Shown here piece by piece: positions 1 to 8,288 of a stretch of 16,369 bases of DNA. Each line of letters starts with the position of its first letter. Within the stretch, counting starts at the first letter, position 1. The notes under the pieces were generated by a model. That model searched no databases. It had not been told where the DNA came from and saw nothing but the letters and a program-made list of their open reading frames with translations. The translations under genes and the position numbers were made by a program. The stretch is from contig NZ_JBHUMO010000041.1 of assembly GCF_042685105.1 (NCBI RefSeq), forward strand, positions 1 to 16,369, written 5' to 3'. This DNA is from Enterococcus_G camelliae. Its GTDB lineage: Bacteria > Bacillota > Bacilli > Lactobacillales > Enterococcaceae.

Positions 1-22
1 CAGGATCAAACTCTCATAAAAA
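1..22 (-). rRNA. 16S ribosomal RNA, 5' end only (partial)
   Basis: Read on the minus strand, the first bases of the window give TATGAGAGTTTGATCCTG, the universally conserved start of bacterial 16S rRNA (the 27F primer region). The gene runs out of the window at position 1, so only about 20 bases are visible. The exact mature 5' end is estimated. The tandem promoters and boxA-like leader upstream fit an rRNA operon. Confidence 0.95.
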
Positions 23-185
23 ATTTGATTCAGTCTTGCGACTGTTAAGCTCTGTTTGTTGACTTTGCTCGCATTTTTGCTTGCATGTATTTTTGTTTCT
101 AATTTAATAGAAACACCTTACACAATTGGTTCGTTTGCTTACTTTGTTCAGTTTTCAAAGGTCTACTTTGTTGTGCTGTGACAAC
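23..185 (-). other. rRNA operon leader with boxA-like antitermination signal
   Basis: This is the transcribed leader between promoter P2 and 16S. It contains CCTTTGAAAACTGAACAAAG on the minus strand (about 143-162), matching the boxA-type sequence usual in Firmicutes rRNA leaders, where NusB/S10 antitermination factors load. Further down, positions 95-101 and 108-114 form a 7-bp AT-rich hairpin (GTTTCTA/TAGAAAC). Part of the leader presumably pairs with sequence beyond 16S to make the RNase III processing stem; that partner lies outside the window. Confidence 0.75.
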
Positions 186-191
186 TTTTAA

Positions 192-220
192 ATCGTATCA
201 TCTGTCCGAAAGAATGTCAA
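192..220 (-). promoter_or_regulatory. rRNA operon promoter P2
   Basis: On the minus strand there is a perfect -35 TTGACA (215-220), a 17-base spacer, and -10 TACGAT (192-197). A long A/T tract immediately upstream (221-250) looks like an UP element. Transcription would start near 185. The strength and position fit the 16S-proximal promoter of a tandem rRNA promoter pair. Confidence 0.9.
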
Positions 221-275
221 CAATTAATTTTATTTTTTTTAAAATTTTGTTGTCGTCTTTGTCAGCGACTTGATT

Positions 276-304
276 ATCATAACAGACGATTTTCTATCGG
301 TCAA
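276..304 (-). promoter_or_regulatory. rRNA operon promoter P1
   Basis: On the minus strand there is -35 TTGACC (299-304), a 17-base spacer, and -10 TATGAT (276-281). It lies 84 bases upstream of P2 and about 20 bases past the mutL terminator stem, with an A/T-rich stretch (305-322) just upstream. This is the upstream member of the tandem pair. Confidence 0.85.
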
Positions 305-311
305 CCTTTTT

Positions 312-355
312 TATTAAAAAAATGAACTTCTTTGAAACCATGGTTTCAAAGAAGT
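312..355 (-). terminator. Rho-independent terminator after mutL
   Basis: Positions 326-355 are a perfect 30-base palindrome (arms ACTTCTTTGAAACC and its complement) starting 14 bases past the mutL stop. On the minus strand it is followed by TTCATTTTTTT. It ends the ymdB-ricA-mutS-mutL transcript just before the rRNA promoters, preventing read-through into rRNA. Confidence 0.88.
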
Positions 356-368
356 CGTTTGATTGGTA

Positions 369-2351
369 TCATTCCCTCGTCTGATGAGGATCTTGTATTC
401 GTTTGAACATCCGTTCCATATCACCTAATGTGAAGTGAATTAATACCGGCCGTCCATGCGGGCAATTAAATGGATTCTCACATGTTGCTAGTTCTTTTAA
501 TAGCATCCTTGCTTGTTTGTCATCCAGATAATGATTGGCTTTGATGGATCGTTTGCAACTCATCATGATAGCTGTTCCTTCAAGAAATTTTTTTACGCTC
601 ACCTTTCCCGTTGTCAAATACATATCAATCAAATCTTTCACCGTCTGTTCTTCTTGGCCAACAGGAAACCACGTTGGATGTGTACGTATAATAAAAGTGG
701 CATGCCCGAATTCTTCCAAACCAATGCCCACTTGCTGCAACGTATCTTTTCCTTCCATGATTCGTAAATAATCATCGGTCGGATATTCCAATACAATTGG
801 AATGAGTAATGCTTGTGAATCATGGCTTACTTCACCTATTTTTTCGCGATAGTATTCATACTTAATGCGTTCTTGTGCAGCATGTTGATCGATAATATAG
901 AGTCCATCTTCTCCTTGAGCAAAAAGAAATGTCCCGTGCATTTGACCAAAATATTCCAATTCAGGAAATCGTTGGGTGCTCGGCTTTTCCTCTAACATCG
1001 CTTCAATCATTTGGGGAGAAACTTCGGTCGCTTCATGGCTGACGGAAGTTTCGAACGGTAACTGATCTTCTCCAACCTGATTCGTTTGAGTTATTTTTTT
1101 TTCGGATAGGAAAGCATTCAATTTGTCAGTCGACTGCTGTCCGTTTTCTTCTTCCAGTTGAGTATCTAGTTGTTCCCCTTGCCAAGTTGGCTCTAGCTTT
1201 TCTGCAGATTGCTTATGAGGAACAAAAAATTCTCCAGAGGATGCATCGTATGCTAGCGGTTGTTGTATTTCTGCATTTGAAAGTGGCAATTTGATTTGCT
1301 CAGGCTTTTGATTTGTTTTGAATCGTTCATTAAACTCTTTTTGTTGTCCCACGTTGGGAATGAGTGTTTCTTCTTTCAAGGCTTCCGCGATTGTCGTTCG
1401 AATGAGCTGCATTAATTCTGGCTCTTTTGATAAGCGCACTTCTTGTTTTGTTGGATGTACATTGACGTCCACCAACAATGGATCCATCGTAATCTCGATA
1501 ATAGCGATTGGGTATCGCCCAATCATTAATTTTGATCCGTAGCCTTGTACAATGGCTTTGTTTAATGCGTAATTCTTAATGTATCGTCCATTGATAATCA
1601 GGGATAGATAGTTGCGATTGGCCCGGGTTACCTCAGGCAAAGAGAGGTAGCCTTTTAGTTCAAAGTCGAGATCACTGGCTTGAATAGCAAGCATTTTTTT
1701 AGCTGTTTGGATTCCATAAATACCAGCAATTGTTTGCTTTAAATCACCGGTTCCGGCAGTATGCGTCATTGGATTGCCATCATGAACTAATCGAAAGGCA
1801 ACCGCTGGATGACTGAGTGCCAGACGATTGACAATATCACCGACGTTCGCCAGTTCCGTTTGAAATGTTTTTATATACTTCAATCGTGCAGGTGTATTGA
1901 AGAATAAGTTTTCGACAACTACTTTCGTTCCCTTTCGTAACGGGCCCATTTGATGAGAAAGAATTTTCCCACCCTGTAAATGAACAATTGTCCCGTTTGA
2001 TTCATCTTTTGTTGCCGTTTCAATAGTCATTTCGGAAACAGAAGCAATACTAGGTAAGGCTTCTCCACGAAAACCTAGGGTTCGGATGCGAAATAGATCC
2101 GCTTGATGATGGATTTTACTAGTTGCATGCCGTTTAAAAGCATTCTCAACATCTTCACTGGCAATTCCTTCACCATTATCAACTACCTGGATTTTTTTTA
2201 ACCCCGCATCTTCTAAAAGAATGTCAATTTGAGTACTGCCAGCATCCAGAGCATTCTCTACTAATTCTTTTACCACGGAGGCTGGACGTTCAACCACTTC
2301 ACCAGCGGCAATTTGATTGGCTAATTGTTCCGATAGTTCTCTAATTTTCAC
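369..2351 (-). CDS. mutL: DNA mismatch repair protein MutL
   Basis: MutL couples mismatch recognition by MutS to strand removal, and in most Gram-positives it is itself the nicking endonuclease. The N-terminal GHKL ATPase motifs are clear: ENALDAG (32-38) with the catalytic Glu, DNGEGI (58-63) and GFRGEAL (93-99). The C-terminal domain carries the metal-binding endonuclease signature DQHAAQE (about 488-494), SCKRSIKANH (about 598-607) and CPHGRP (about 630-635). QALLIP (about 513-518) fits the beta-clamp-binding site of Bacillus MutL. An acidic, Gln-rich linker joins the domains. At 660 aa the length is normal. The start is GTG, with AAAGGAGG 9 bases upstream; that site sits at the end of mutS, 15 bases away, so the two are cotranscribed. 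Last gene of the operon. Confidence 0.98.
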   Translation of the reverse strand: MKIRELSEQLANQIAAGEVVERPASVVKELVENALDAGSTQIDILLEDAGLKKIQVVDNGEGIASEDVENAFKRHATSKIHHQADLFRIRTLGFRGEALPSIASVSEMTIETATKDESNGTIVHLQGGKILSHQMGPLRKGTKVVVENLFFNTPARLKYIKTFQTELANVGDIVNRLALSHPAVAFRLVHDGNPMTHTAGTGDLKQTIAGIYGIQTAKKMLAIQASDLDFELKGYLSLPEVTRANRNYLSLIINGRYIKNYALNKAIVQGYGSKLMIGRYPIAIIEITMDPLLVDVNVHPTKQEVRLSKEPELMQLIRTTIAEALKEETLIPNVGQQKEFNERFKTNQKPEQIKLPLSNAEIQQPLAYDASSGEFFVPHKQSAEKLEPTWQGEQLDTQLEEENGQQSTDKLNAFLSEKKITQTNQVGEDQLPFETSVSHEATEVSPQMIEAMLEEKPSTQRFPELEYFGQMHGTFLFAQGEDGLYIIDQHAAQERIKYEYYREKIGEVSHDSQALLIPIVLEYPTDDYLRIMEGKDTLQQVGIGLEEFGHATFIIRTHPTWFPVGQEEQTVKDLIDMYLTTGKVSVKKFLEGTAIMMSCKRSIKANHYLDDKQARMLLKELATCENPFNCPHGRPVLIHFTLGDMERMFKRIQDPHQTRE

Positions 2352-2366
2352 TGGTTCGTTCCTCCT

Positions 2367-4940
2367 TTATTCTTCTATTTTCTTTTGCCATTCCGCTACT
2401 TTTATCATCACTTCCAACGGTGTCATACGTGACACATTTAGTTTCTTTAATTCATCAAAAATCGCTTTTTGATTTTTTGTTTCTGAATTTCCAAACAGGC
2501 TCAATTGCTCCACTTCTTCACTAACTGCTTTTTGTTCGACCGTTGTATTTTGCAATCCTTGTGATTCAAGTGAGCGCAAAATCACAGCAGCTCGTTTTAA
2601 TAACATCGGTGGCAATCCTGCAATCTTGGCAACATGGATACCATAGCTTTTGTCCGCTGGTCCACTCATCATTTTATGTAAGAAAACAACGTCGCCATCC
2701 TTTTCAATGGCTCCGACATGTTGATTGCGCAAATGAGGCAACTCTTGATCCAAGATGGTTAATTCATGATAATGCGTTGAAAACAACGTCTTTGCCCGAA
2801 TCTCTCGATGAATATATTCAATGATTGCTTGGGCTAACGCCATGCCATCGTAAGTAGCCGTTCCCCTACCTAGTTCGTCAAACAAAATCAGACTGTTCGC
2901 GGTCGCATATTGCAAAGCTTGATTGGCTTCCATCATTTCAACCATAAACGTACTTTGACCAGCAATCAAATCATCGCTTGCCCCAATCCGTGTAAAAATC
3001 CGGTCAAAAATCGGTAATTGTGCCGATTGTGCCGGGACGAAACAACCGATTTGCGCTAAAATAACCGTTAAGGCTAATTGGCGCATATACGTACTTTTTC
3101 CCGACATGTTTGGTCCAGTAATCAGAAGAATAAACGTTTCTTGATCCACTACGATATCATTGGCAATGTACTCTTGTTGACCCAAGACTTTTTCCACTAC
3201 TGGGTGACGCCCTTGCATAATAACTAATTTTTGTTGTTGGTTCATGGTTGGTTTGACGTATTGATAGTGCTCGCTAACGGTTGCAAAGCTTTGCAAGACA
3301 TCGACTGAACTAATGGCTTTTGCCAATAACTGTAAACGTGCGATTGCTTGCTTGACCTGTTCACGAACTTGTATAAACAACTGATACTCTAGTTCCATGG
3401 ATTTTTCTTCCGCTTCTAAAATAACTGTTTCTAATTTTTTTAGCTCCGGCGTAATAAATCGTTCAGCATTTGCCAGTGTTTGTTTGCGGTCATAGCGTTC
3501 TGGCTGTTCAAGATTGCCTAAATTGGCTTTACTAATTTCAATGTAATAACCGAATACCCGGTTGTATCCTATTTTTAAATTTTTGATACCAGTCGCTTTG
3601 CGCTCAGATGCTTCCAGCTCAGCCAACCATTGCTTACCATTACGCATCGCATCTCGGTAATTGTCCAATTGCGCATTGAAACCTGTTTTGATCACATTGC
3701 CCTCGGTTACTTGCAAAGGCGCCTCATCAGCAATTGCCTCATCAATCAGTACCACGACATCCTCTAATGGTTCCAAATCAGCTAACAGATCCGTCCATTC
3801 TCCCTGATCAATTCCTGAAATAATCGATTGGATTTGCGGCACTTGTTGCAGCGAATGCTTAAGTTGAAGTAAGTCACGGCCGTTCACATTCCCAAACGCT
3901 ACTCTGCCAGCTAATCGTTCTAAATCATAAACGCCTTTCAAACTCTCTTGCAAATCTGCTCGTTCAAAAAAAGCCGTCAGCAGTGACTCAACTTGCTTTT
4001 GGCGTTGTTCAATTGCCGTTTGCTGAATCAAAGGGTGATCAATCCACTGTTTAAGCAAACGCGCCCCCATTGCCGTCTTCGTTTCATCCAATAACCACAA
4101 TAACGTTCCTTGTTTTTTGCCAGTTCGAATGGCTTGTGTTAATTCAAGATTGTACTTCGAATAATAATCCATTTTCAGATAATGATTGGTTTGATAAAAC
4201 TGCGCAACTTGTAAATGACCTAATTGGCGCATCTGTGTTCGTCGTAAATAACTATATAATACTAACACCGCCTGTTTTGCAAGTGAATCATCCAATGCCA
4301 TGAGCAAGTGGCTGCCCATTTCTTCATTCCATTCACCTGACTGGACAGAAAAAACTGCCCCTAATTGTTGCTCAATTCGCTTCGTCAAGTTTGGCGGTAA
4401 AGCTTCTGTCACAATTAATTCTTTTGTCGCTAACGTGGCTAGCTCATTGAAGACGGTTTCCTCATCGGTTACTACCGTTGCCTTAATTTCACCTGTGCTC
4501 AAATCAGTATAGGCAATTCCATAACGATCTGCTTCTTTCACGACTGCTGTTAAGTAATTATTTTCTTTGGACTGCAATCCCTTGCCTTCCATCACAGTAC
4601 CCGGTGTAATCAGCTGAATGACTTCCCGCTTCACCATTCCTTTGGTCGTTTTCGGATCTTCTACTTGTTCACAAATAGCCACCTTATATCCTTGCTCAAT
4701 TAATGTGTCGATATATCCAGCGGCTGCGTGATAAGGGACACCACACATAGGAATTGGGTCGTCCGCATTTTTATTTCGACTGGTTAACGTTAATTCCAAT
4801 AGTTGGGCTGCTTTTTCAGCATCTTCATAAAACAATTCATAAAAATCGCCCAAGCGATAAAACAAAAATGCGTCTTGGTATTCTTTTTTTATTGAAAAAT
4901 ATTGTTCCATCATCGGTGTTTGTTTAGTTTTCTGAGGCAC
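2367..4940 (-). CDS. mutS: DNA mismatch repair protein MutS
   Basis: MutS binds base mismatches and small loops as a dimer and recruits MutL. The mismatch-reading Phe-X-Glu motif is present as GDFYELF (F33, E35), followed by connector, lever and clamp domains. The ABC-type ATPase has Walker A GPNMSGKST (609-617) and Walker B DELGRGT (688-694), with STHYHEL after it. QLSLF (812-816) near the C-terminus is a beta-clamp-binding peptide. I start it at the GTG at 4938-4940 (MPQKTKQTPMMEQY, 857 aa), because AGGAGGGG lies 6 bases upstream and the product then begins like other MutS proteins. A longer reading frame from a TTG at 4958 would begin inside that ribosome binding site. The start overlaps the end of the ricA-like gene by 17 bases, suggesting translational coupling. 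Confidence 0.97.
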   Translation of the reverse strand: MPQKTKQTPMMEQYFSIKKEYQDAFLFYRLGDFYELFYEDAEKAAQLLELTLTSRNKNADDPIPMCGVPYHAAAGYIDTLIEQGYKVAICEQVEDPKTTKGMVKREVIQLITPGTVMEGKGLQSKENNYLTAVVKEADRYGIAYTDLSTGEIKATVVTDEETVFNELATLATKELIVTEALPPNLTKRIEQQLGAVFSVQSGEWNEEMGSHLLMALDDSLAKQAVLVLYSYLRRTQMRQLGHLQVAQFYQTNHYLKMDYYSKYNLELTQAIRTGKKQGTLLWLLDETKTAMGARLLKQWIDHPLIQQTAIEQRQKQVESLLTAFFERADLQESLKGVYDLERLAGRVAFGNVNGRDLLQLKHSLQQVPQIQSIISGIDQGEWTDLLADLEPLEDVVVLIDEAIADEAPLQVTEGNVIKTGFNAQLDNYRDAMRNGKQWLAELEASERKATGIKNLKIGYNRVFGYYIEISKANLGNLEQPERYDRKQTLANAERFITPELKKLETVILEAEEKSMELEYQLFIQVREQVKQAIARLQLLAKAISSVDVLQSFATVSEHYQYVKPTMNQQQKLVIMQGRHPVVEKVLGQQEYIANDIVVDQETFILLITGPNMSGKSTYMRQLALTVILAQIGCFVPAQSAQLPIFDRIFTRIGASDDLIAGQSTFMVEMMEANQALQYATANSLILFDELGRGTATYDGMALAQAIIEYIHREIRAKTLFSTHYHELTILDQELPHLRNQHVGAIEKDGDVVFLHKMMSGPADKSYGIHVAKIAGLPPMLLKRAAVILRSLESQGLQNTTVEQKAVSEEVEQLSLFGNSETKNQKAIFDELKKLNVSRMTPLEVMIKVAEWQKKIEE

Positions 4941-5301
4941 GCTGCGTCCCCTCCTCAATGGCCTGATTCACCTTTTTTTGAATCGTCTGCGTAACATATT
5001 GTAGCAACTCATTTGCTTGTGCGAGTCGTTCTCGATAAAGTTGAACAACCGGGTGTTGATTGTATTGTTGCGTTAACTCTTCAATGCGCTGAATGGCTGC
5101 TTTTTCGGCTTCGAGTTTGCCATAATGAGCGAACTGAACCGCCTCTTTTTGTGCTTGTTTGATTTCTTCTTCCAAAGATTTTAAGCGACTATTTTGTTGA
5201 GCCTCAAGCTGAATTTGCTGAAACTCTTTGATTACTGGATAGTCCGCTAACAATTGATTCAATTGTTCTAAGGAAGTTTGAATTTTTTGATCCTCAATCA
5301 T
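4924..5301 (-). CDS. YlbF/YmcA (RicA-like) family regulator
   Basis: This is a 125-aa, almost entirely helical and charged protein with heptad-like Leu/Ile/Gln patterning and no cysteines or membrane segment. It has the look of the YlbF/YmcA family (Com_YlbF domain). In Bacillus, RicA (YmcA) works with RicF (YlbF) and RicT to direct RNase Y cleavage of certain mRNAs and influences competence, biofilm and sporulation. Its position between ymdB and mutS matches ymcA near mutS in Bacillus, which favours the RicA assignment, but YlbF itself cannot be excluded from sequence alone. The ATG has AGAAGGAA about 9 bases upstream. Its 3' end overlaps mutS by 17 bases. Family is confident; the exact paralogue is inferred. 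Confidence 0.82.
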   Translation of the reverse strand: MIEDQKIQTSLEQLNQLLADYPVIKEFQQIQLEAQQNSRLKSLEEEIKQAQKEAVQFAHYGKLEAEKAAIQRIEELTQQYNQHPVVQLYRERLAQANELLQYVTQTIQKKVNQAIEEGTQRASEN

Positions 5302-5319
5302 ACCTATTCGTTCCTTCTG

Positions 5320-6117
5320 CTATTCTAAAAATGGGCGATCTTCACTAATTTGAATCAATTCTAAGTGACGAGCTTTTCCTGTTTGATCATCGATATCAAT
5401 CAGACATCCGCTCAATAGATTACGTCCTGTTTCAACTACTTCAAATCTTCGGGGAAGAGCAGTCATAAATTTTTCAATCACGGCCTCTTTTTTCATCCCC
5501 AATATTCCATCATAAGGTCCAGTCATACCCACATCGCTTAGATACGCTGTACCCTTTGGTAAAATGCGGGCATCATTCGTCTGTACATGCGTATGCGTCC
5601 CAATGACTGCTGACACACGGCCGTCCAAGTACCACCCCATCGCTTGTTTTTCACTGGTTGTTTCTCCATGAAAATCGACAAAAATATTGGGCGTACGCTG
5701 ACGAACCTCAGCCAATAGCTGATCCATGACTTGAAAAGGATCATCAATCGCAGTCATAAACGTGCGGGCTTGCAAATTAATCACGGCCAACTCACTGGTA
5801 TTTACTTTTACATACACACAACCAAGACCTGGCGTTTCTTTAGGAAAATTGGCTGGACGGACCATTTTTTTGGCATCTGTAATAAATTCAAATATGTCTC
5901 GATTGTCCCAAGCGTGATTGCCCAACGTCACCACATCAACGCCATCTTGTAAAAATTTTTTGTAAATTTTTTCTGTTATTCCTCGGCCACTGGCAGCATT
6001 CTCACCATTGACAATCGTTACTTGCGGATGATACTTTTTCTTTAATTTTGGTAAATACGTTGTAATGGTTTCTCTCCCTAGAGAGCCCACTACATCGCCA
6101 ATAAATATAATGCGCAT
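5320..6117 (-). CDS. ymdB: YmdB-family metallophosphoesterase (2',3'-cyclic nucleotide phosphodiesterase)
   Basis: At 265 aa this is the full length of the YmdB/TIGR00282 family. The two-metal ligands are all in place: D8 (GDVVG), E39 and N40 (NGENAASGRGI), N67 and H68 (LGNHAWDN), H150 (FHGE), H175 and H177 (GTHTH). In Bacillus subtilis YmdB hydrolyses cyclic nucleotides, interacts functionally with RNase Y and affects biofilm and motility decisions. The ATG start has GAGGA 8 bases upstream. It is the first gene of the ymdB-ricA-mutS-mutL unit, 18 bases from the next gene. An AT-rich stretch near 6155-6165 (TATGATAAAAT on the minus strand) could be its -10 region, but no convincing -35 accompanies it. 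Cytoplasmic; no signal peptide. Confidence 0.95.
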   Translation of the reverse strand: MRIIFIGDVVGSLGRETITTYLPKLKKKYHPQVTIVNGENAASGRGITEKIYKKFLQDGVDVVTLGNHAWDNRDIFEFITDAKKMVRPANFPKETPGLGCVYVKVNTSELAVINLQARTFMTAIDDPFQVMDQLLAEVRQRTPNIFVDFHGETTSEKQAMGWYLDGRVSAVIGTHTHVQTNDARILPKGTAYLSDVGMTGPYDGILGMKKEAVIEKFMTALPRRFEVVETGRNLLSGCLIDIDDQTGKARHLELIQISEDRPFLE

Positions 6118-6306
6118 ACTGATTCCTCTTCTCTATCATTGACACTCTCTTATTTTATCATATTGGACGCCTACAGCGAAAAAAAGAAAACAACCCAAAC
6201 GCTGCTGATTTGCTAGAAGCACTTTTGATAAGCGTCTATCCCTTCAGCTACTGTCTTGATTGCTTGCCTAATTTCTATTTTGTTTCCGAAAATGAAGCCC
6301 TTTTGA

Positions 6307-7089
6307 TTACAATGGTGGGCAAAGGTTTAATTTTACCAATGCCTTCAGAATACCATCTTGCTCGTTGCTAGCAGTTACCATATCCGCTTGCCGTTTTACT
6401 TCCTCAGCAGCATTGCCCATCGCAATTCCTACTCCAACTTCTTTCAACATTTCTCGATCATTCATCCCATCACCAAATGCAATGACGTTTTCTCGTGCTA
6501 TCCCTAACTGGTTTGCTAGTTTCAATAGGGTAACCGCTTTTGAACCATTTTTAGGAATAATGTCCACACATTCTGGATGCCAACGAACAAAATCAAATGC
6601 GTCATACAAACTACTATCAAAAGATTCCTGACTATCATAAAAAGCCAAACCCTGATAAATTGAATTGGTTTGATAAAATTTTGCATCGAATGGCGGAACA
6701 AATGAACCAAAGGATTCCATTGCTTCACTCATTTGATGTTCGTGAAACGTGGTTATCCGTTTCGTATCATCCAATCCGATGACAGCCACATCAATGTTTC
6801 TGGCGATTAAATCATCCGAACATCGATTAAAAGCGTCTTCATTTAATGTTCGCTCATAAAACATCTGGTGATTAGCAAAAGCAACTGATCCATTGCATAA
6901 GACGGCATTTTCAAATGAAAGCTGATCAATAATTGGTTTCGCCAATCTGCGATTCCGCCCCGTAGCAATGGTAACCTCATGCCCCGCCTTTCTTAATTGA
7001 TCAAGTGCAACAACCGTGCTTGGTAACGGTTGTTTCCGATCATCCAACAATGTTCCATCTAAGTCAAAAGCAATTAATTTGCGTTCCAT
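6307..7089 (-). CDS. Cof-type HAD-superfamily sugar/nucleotide phosphatase
   Basis: This 260-aa haloacid dehalogenase-type hydrolase has all four motifs: AFDLDGTLL (nucleophile D9 and acid D11), TIATGRN, a motif III lysine in GSKAVTLL, and GDGMNDREML. The insert between motifs II and III is the large C2 cap of the Cof/YidA group, whose members dephosphorylate sugar phosphates, FMN or similar small molecules. The substrate cannot be told from sequence. I chose the ATG at 7087-7089 because GTAGGGG lies 5 bases upstream and the protein then begins directly at the first strand before DLDGT. A longer frame from 7140 would add 17 residues unlike the family. It stands alone, neighbouring genes being separated by about 190 and 230 bases. 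Confidence 0.93.
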   Translation of the reverse strand: MERKLIAFDLDGTLLDDRKQPLPSTVVALDQLRKAGHEVTIATGRNRRLAKPIIDQLSFENAVLCNGSVAFANHQMFYERTLNEDAFNRCSDDLIARNIDVAVIGLDDTKRITTFHEHQMSEAMESFGSFVPPFDAKFYQTNSIYQGLAFYDSQESFDSSLYDAFDFVRWHPECVDIIPKNGSKAVTLLKLANQLGIARENVIAFGDGMNDREMLKEVGVGIAMGNAAEEVKRQADMVTASNEQDGILKALVKLNLCPPL

Positions 7090-7120
7090 TTTTCCCCTAC
7101 TCTCTTCTCGTACTCTCCTT

Positions 7121-7149
7121 AGCATAAAGGATATGTCCACTTTTTTCTA
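7121..7149 (-). promoter_or_regulatory. Possible promoter of the HAD gene
   Basis: On the minus strand TAGAAA (7144-7149) and TATGCT (7121-7126) are separated by 17 bases, with a predicted start near 7114. That lies upstream of the ATG at 7089 but downstream of the alternative ATG at 7140, which supports the shorter start. The -35 is weak (4 of 6), so this is tentative. Confidence 0.3.
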
Positions 7150-7317
7150 CAAAAAAAGCTTGTGACTAAATCAATTAAAACTGCAAAATACTAAATCCCT
7201 TCGCTCTTCTTTCTCGTTTACACATCAACGGTTCAGTTGATCTGCACCTAGATTAAAAAGAAATCAATTGATTCAAATTTTTTTGCTGTTTCTTTGAAGT
7301 CACAAACCTATTTACTA

Positions 7318-8115
7318 TTAATCGACATACCGCGATTTAGAATTATTTAACCATGCATAAACGAGCCCTATCACCAAGCCGCCGCCGATATAATTACCTA
7401 AAAATGCAAAAACCAAATTATGAACCATCGATCCCACTGTCATACCTGGTAAATGGCCACCAGTTACAAAAAAGCCTAATGCAAACGCAGGAAAGTTGGC
7501 GATAACGTGTTCAAAGCCTAAAAATGCAAAGATAAAAATAATAAAAATAATTGCCCAAACTTTTCCGCCATCGTCTTTCATGCGCATACTTGCTAAGACA
7601 GCCGTATTAACGACAATGTTTGCGAACATTCCTTCAACTAGAATTTGCACGGTTGATTTTGCTAATTTAGCCGATAAAGCATGCACCAAGAACCCATCAC
7701 TAGCAACCTGTTGAAAAGGACCCGTTAACGAAAGAAGGTATGCAAAAAAAATTCCACCAATTAAATTAAATAAAATACAAGAAAATAAAATTTTCACTGC
7801 TTTGCCAACGCTTAGTCGTTTTCGATAAACACCAGCCGTCATATACAACATATTTGAAGTTCCTAATTCGGCATTCATATACAAAATCATAACCAGCGAC
7901 CAACTGAACATAAATGCGTAAAGAAATTTCCCAATTCCAGGTAACAGTTCCTCGCCTTTTATTCCTACCGCAAACGCAATTCCTGTCCCTAAGGTTAAAA
8001 ACAGACACGCCAACATTGCACGAACCGCATACCTAATGTAACTTGCATCAATTAAATCTACTTTCTTTTCAATTGAAGAATCGATTTTTTCAAACAAGGG
8101 TGATACTGGATTCAT
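7318..8115 (-). CDS. Formate/nitrite transporter (FNT) family channel
   Basis: This 265-aa integral membrane protein has about six hydrophobic segments after a short charged N-terminal helix, as in the FNT family (FocA, NirC, FdhC). Recognisable family positions include NAELGTSNM (81-89), EGMFANIVVNTAV (161-173) and GFEHVIANF (200-208), where H203 corresponds to the pore histidine of FocA-type pentameric channels. Members carry small monocarboxylates such as formate, nitrite, lactate or acetate. In a fermentative organism export or uptake of formate is plausible, but no pyruvate formate-lyase gene is adjacent to settle it. The ATG has AGGTGGAG 5 bases upstream, and a good promoter lies at 8150-8178. 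It is a single-gene unit. Downstream, AATCAATTGATT near 7262-7273 is only a weak terminator candidate. Confidence 0.92.
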   Translation of the reverse strand: MNPVSPLFEKIDSSIEKKVDLIDASYIRYAVRAMLACLFLTLGTGIAFAVGIKGEELLPGIGKFLYAFMFSWSLVMILYMNAELGTSNMLYMTAGVYRKRLSVGKAVKILFSCILFNLIGGIFFAYLLSLTGPFQQVASDGFLVHALSAKLAKSTVQILVEGMFANIVVNTAVLASMRMKDDGGKVWAIIFIIFIFAFLGFEHVIANFPAFALGFFVTGGHLPGMTVGSMVHNLVFAFLGNYIGGGLVIGLVYAWLNNSKSRYVD

Positions 8116-8149
8116 CTTACTCCACCTTTACATGTTAGTCTTTTTCACC

Positions 8150-8178
8150 ATTCTAATCAGCAAAGGACATTTTGTAAA
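8150..8178 (-). promoter_or_regulatory. Promoter of the FNT transporter gene
   Basis: On the minus strand -35 TTTACA (8173-8178), a 17-base spacer and -10 TAGAAT (8150-8155) place the start near 8143, giving a short leader of about 28 bases before the ATG. Both hexamers match the consensus at 5 of 6 positions. Confidence 0.75.
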
Positions 8179-8252
8179 GGTCTTTTGTGAAAAGAAAAAC
8201 ATATTATCTGAAAATAACCGCTCGCTTTCTTACTTGTTTTCTATTCTTTAAG

Positions 8253-8282
8253 TTGACAAATAGGATTCATTTAACGTAAAAT
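8253..8282 (+). promoter_or_regulatory. Promoter of rpsD
   Basis: Perfect -35 TTGACA (8253-8258), 18-base spacer and -10 TAAAAT (8277-8282). Transcription from about 8289 would give a leader near 174 bases before the rpsD start, unusually long for a single-gene unit and consistent with leader-based control. Confidence 0.8.
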
Positions 8283-8288
8283 GGGTAG

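Noticed and set aside
6216..6306. Minus-strand open frame after the HAD stop reading GFIFGNKIEIRQAIKTVAEG and ending in TAG
   Set aside because: It looks slightly protein-like but has no start codon or ribosome binding site and is under 40 codons; no family was recognised.
7090..7140. Longer start for the HAD phosphatase at the ATG at 7140
   Set aside because: The extra 17 residues are charged and unlike the family, while a ribosome binding site precedes the ATG at 7089.
7253..7285. AATCAATTGATT palindrome followed by T residues on the minus strand, after the FNT gene
   Set aside because: The stem is entirely AT-rich with no loop, too weak to call a terminator.
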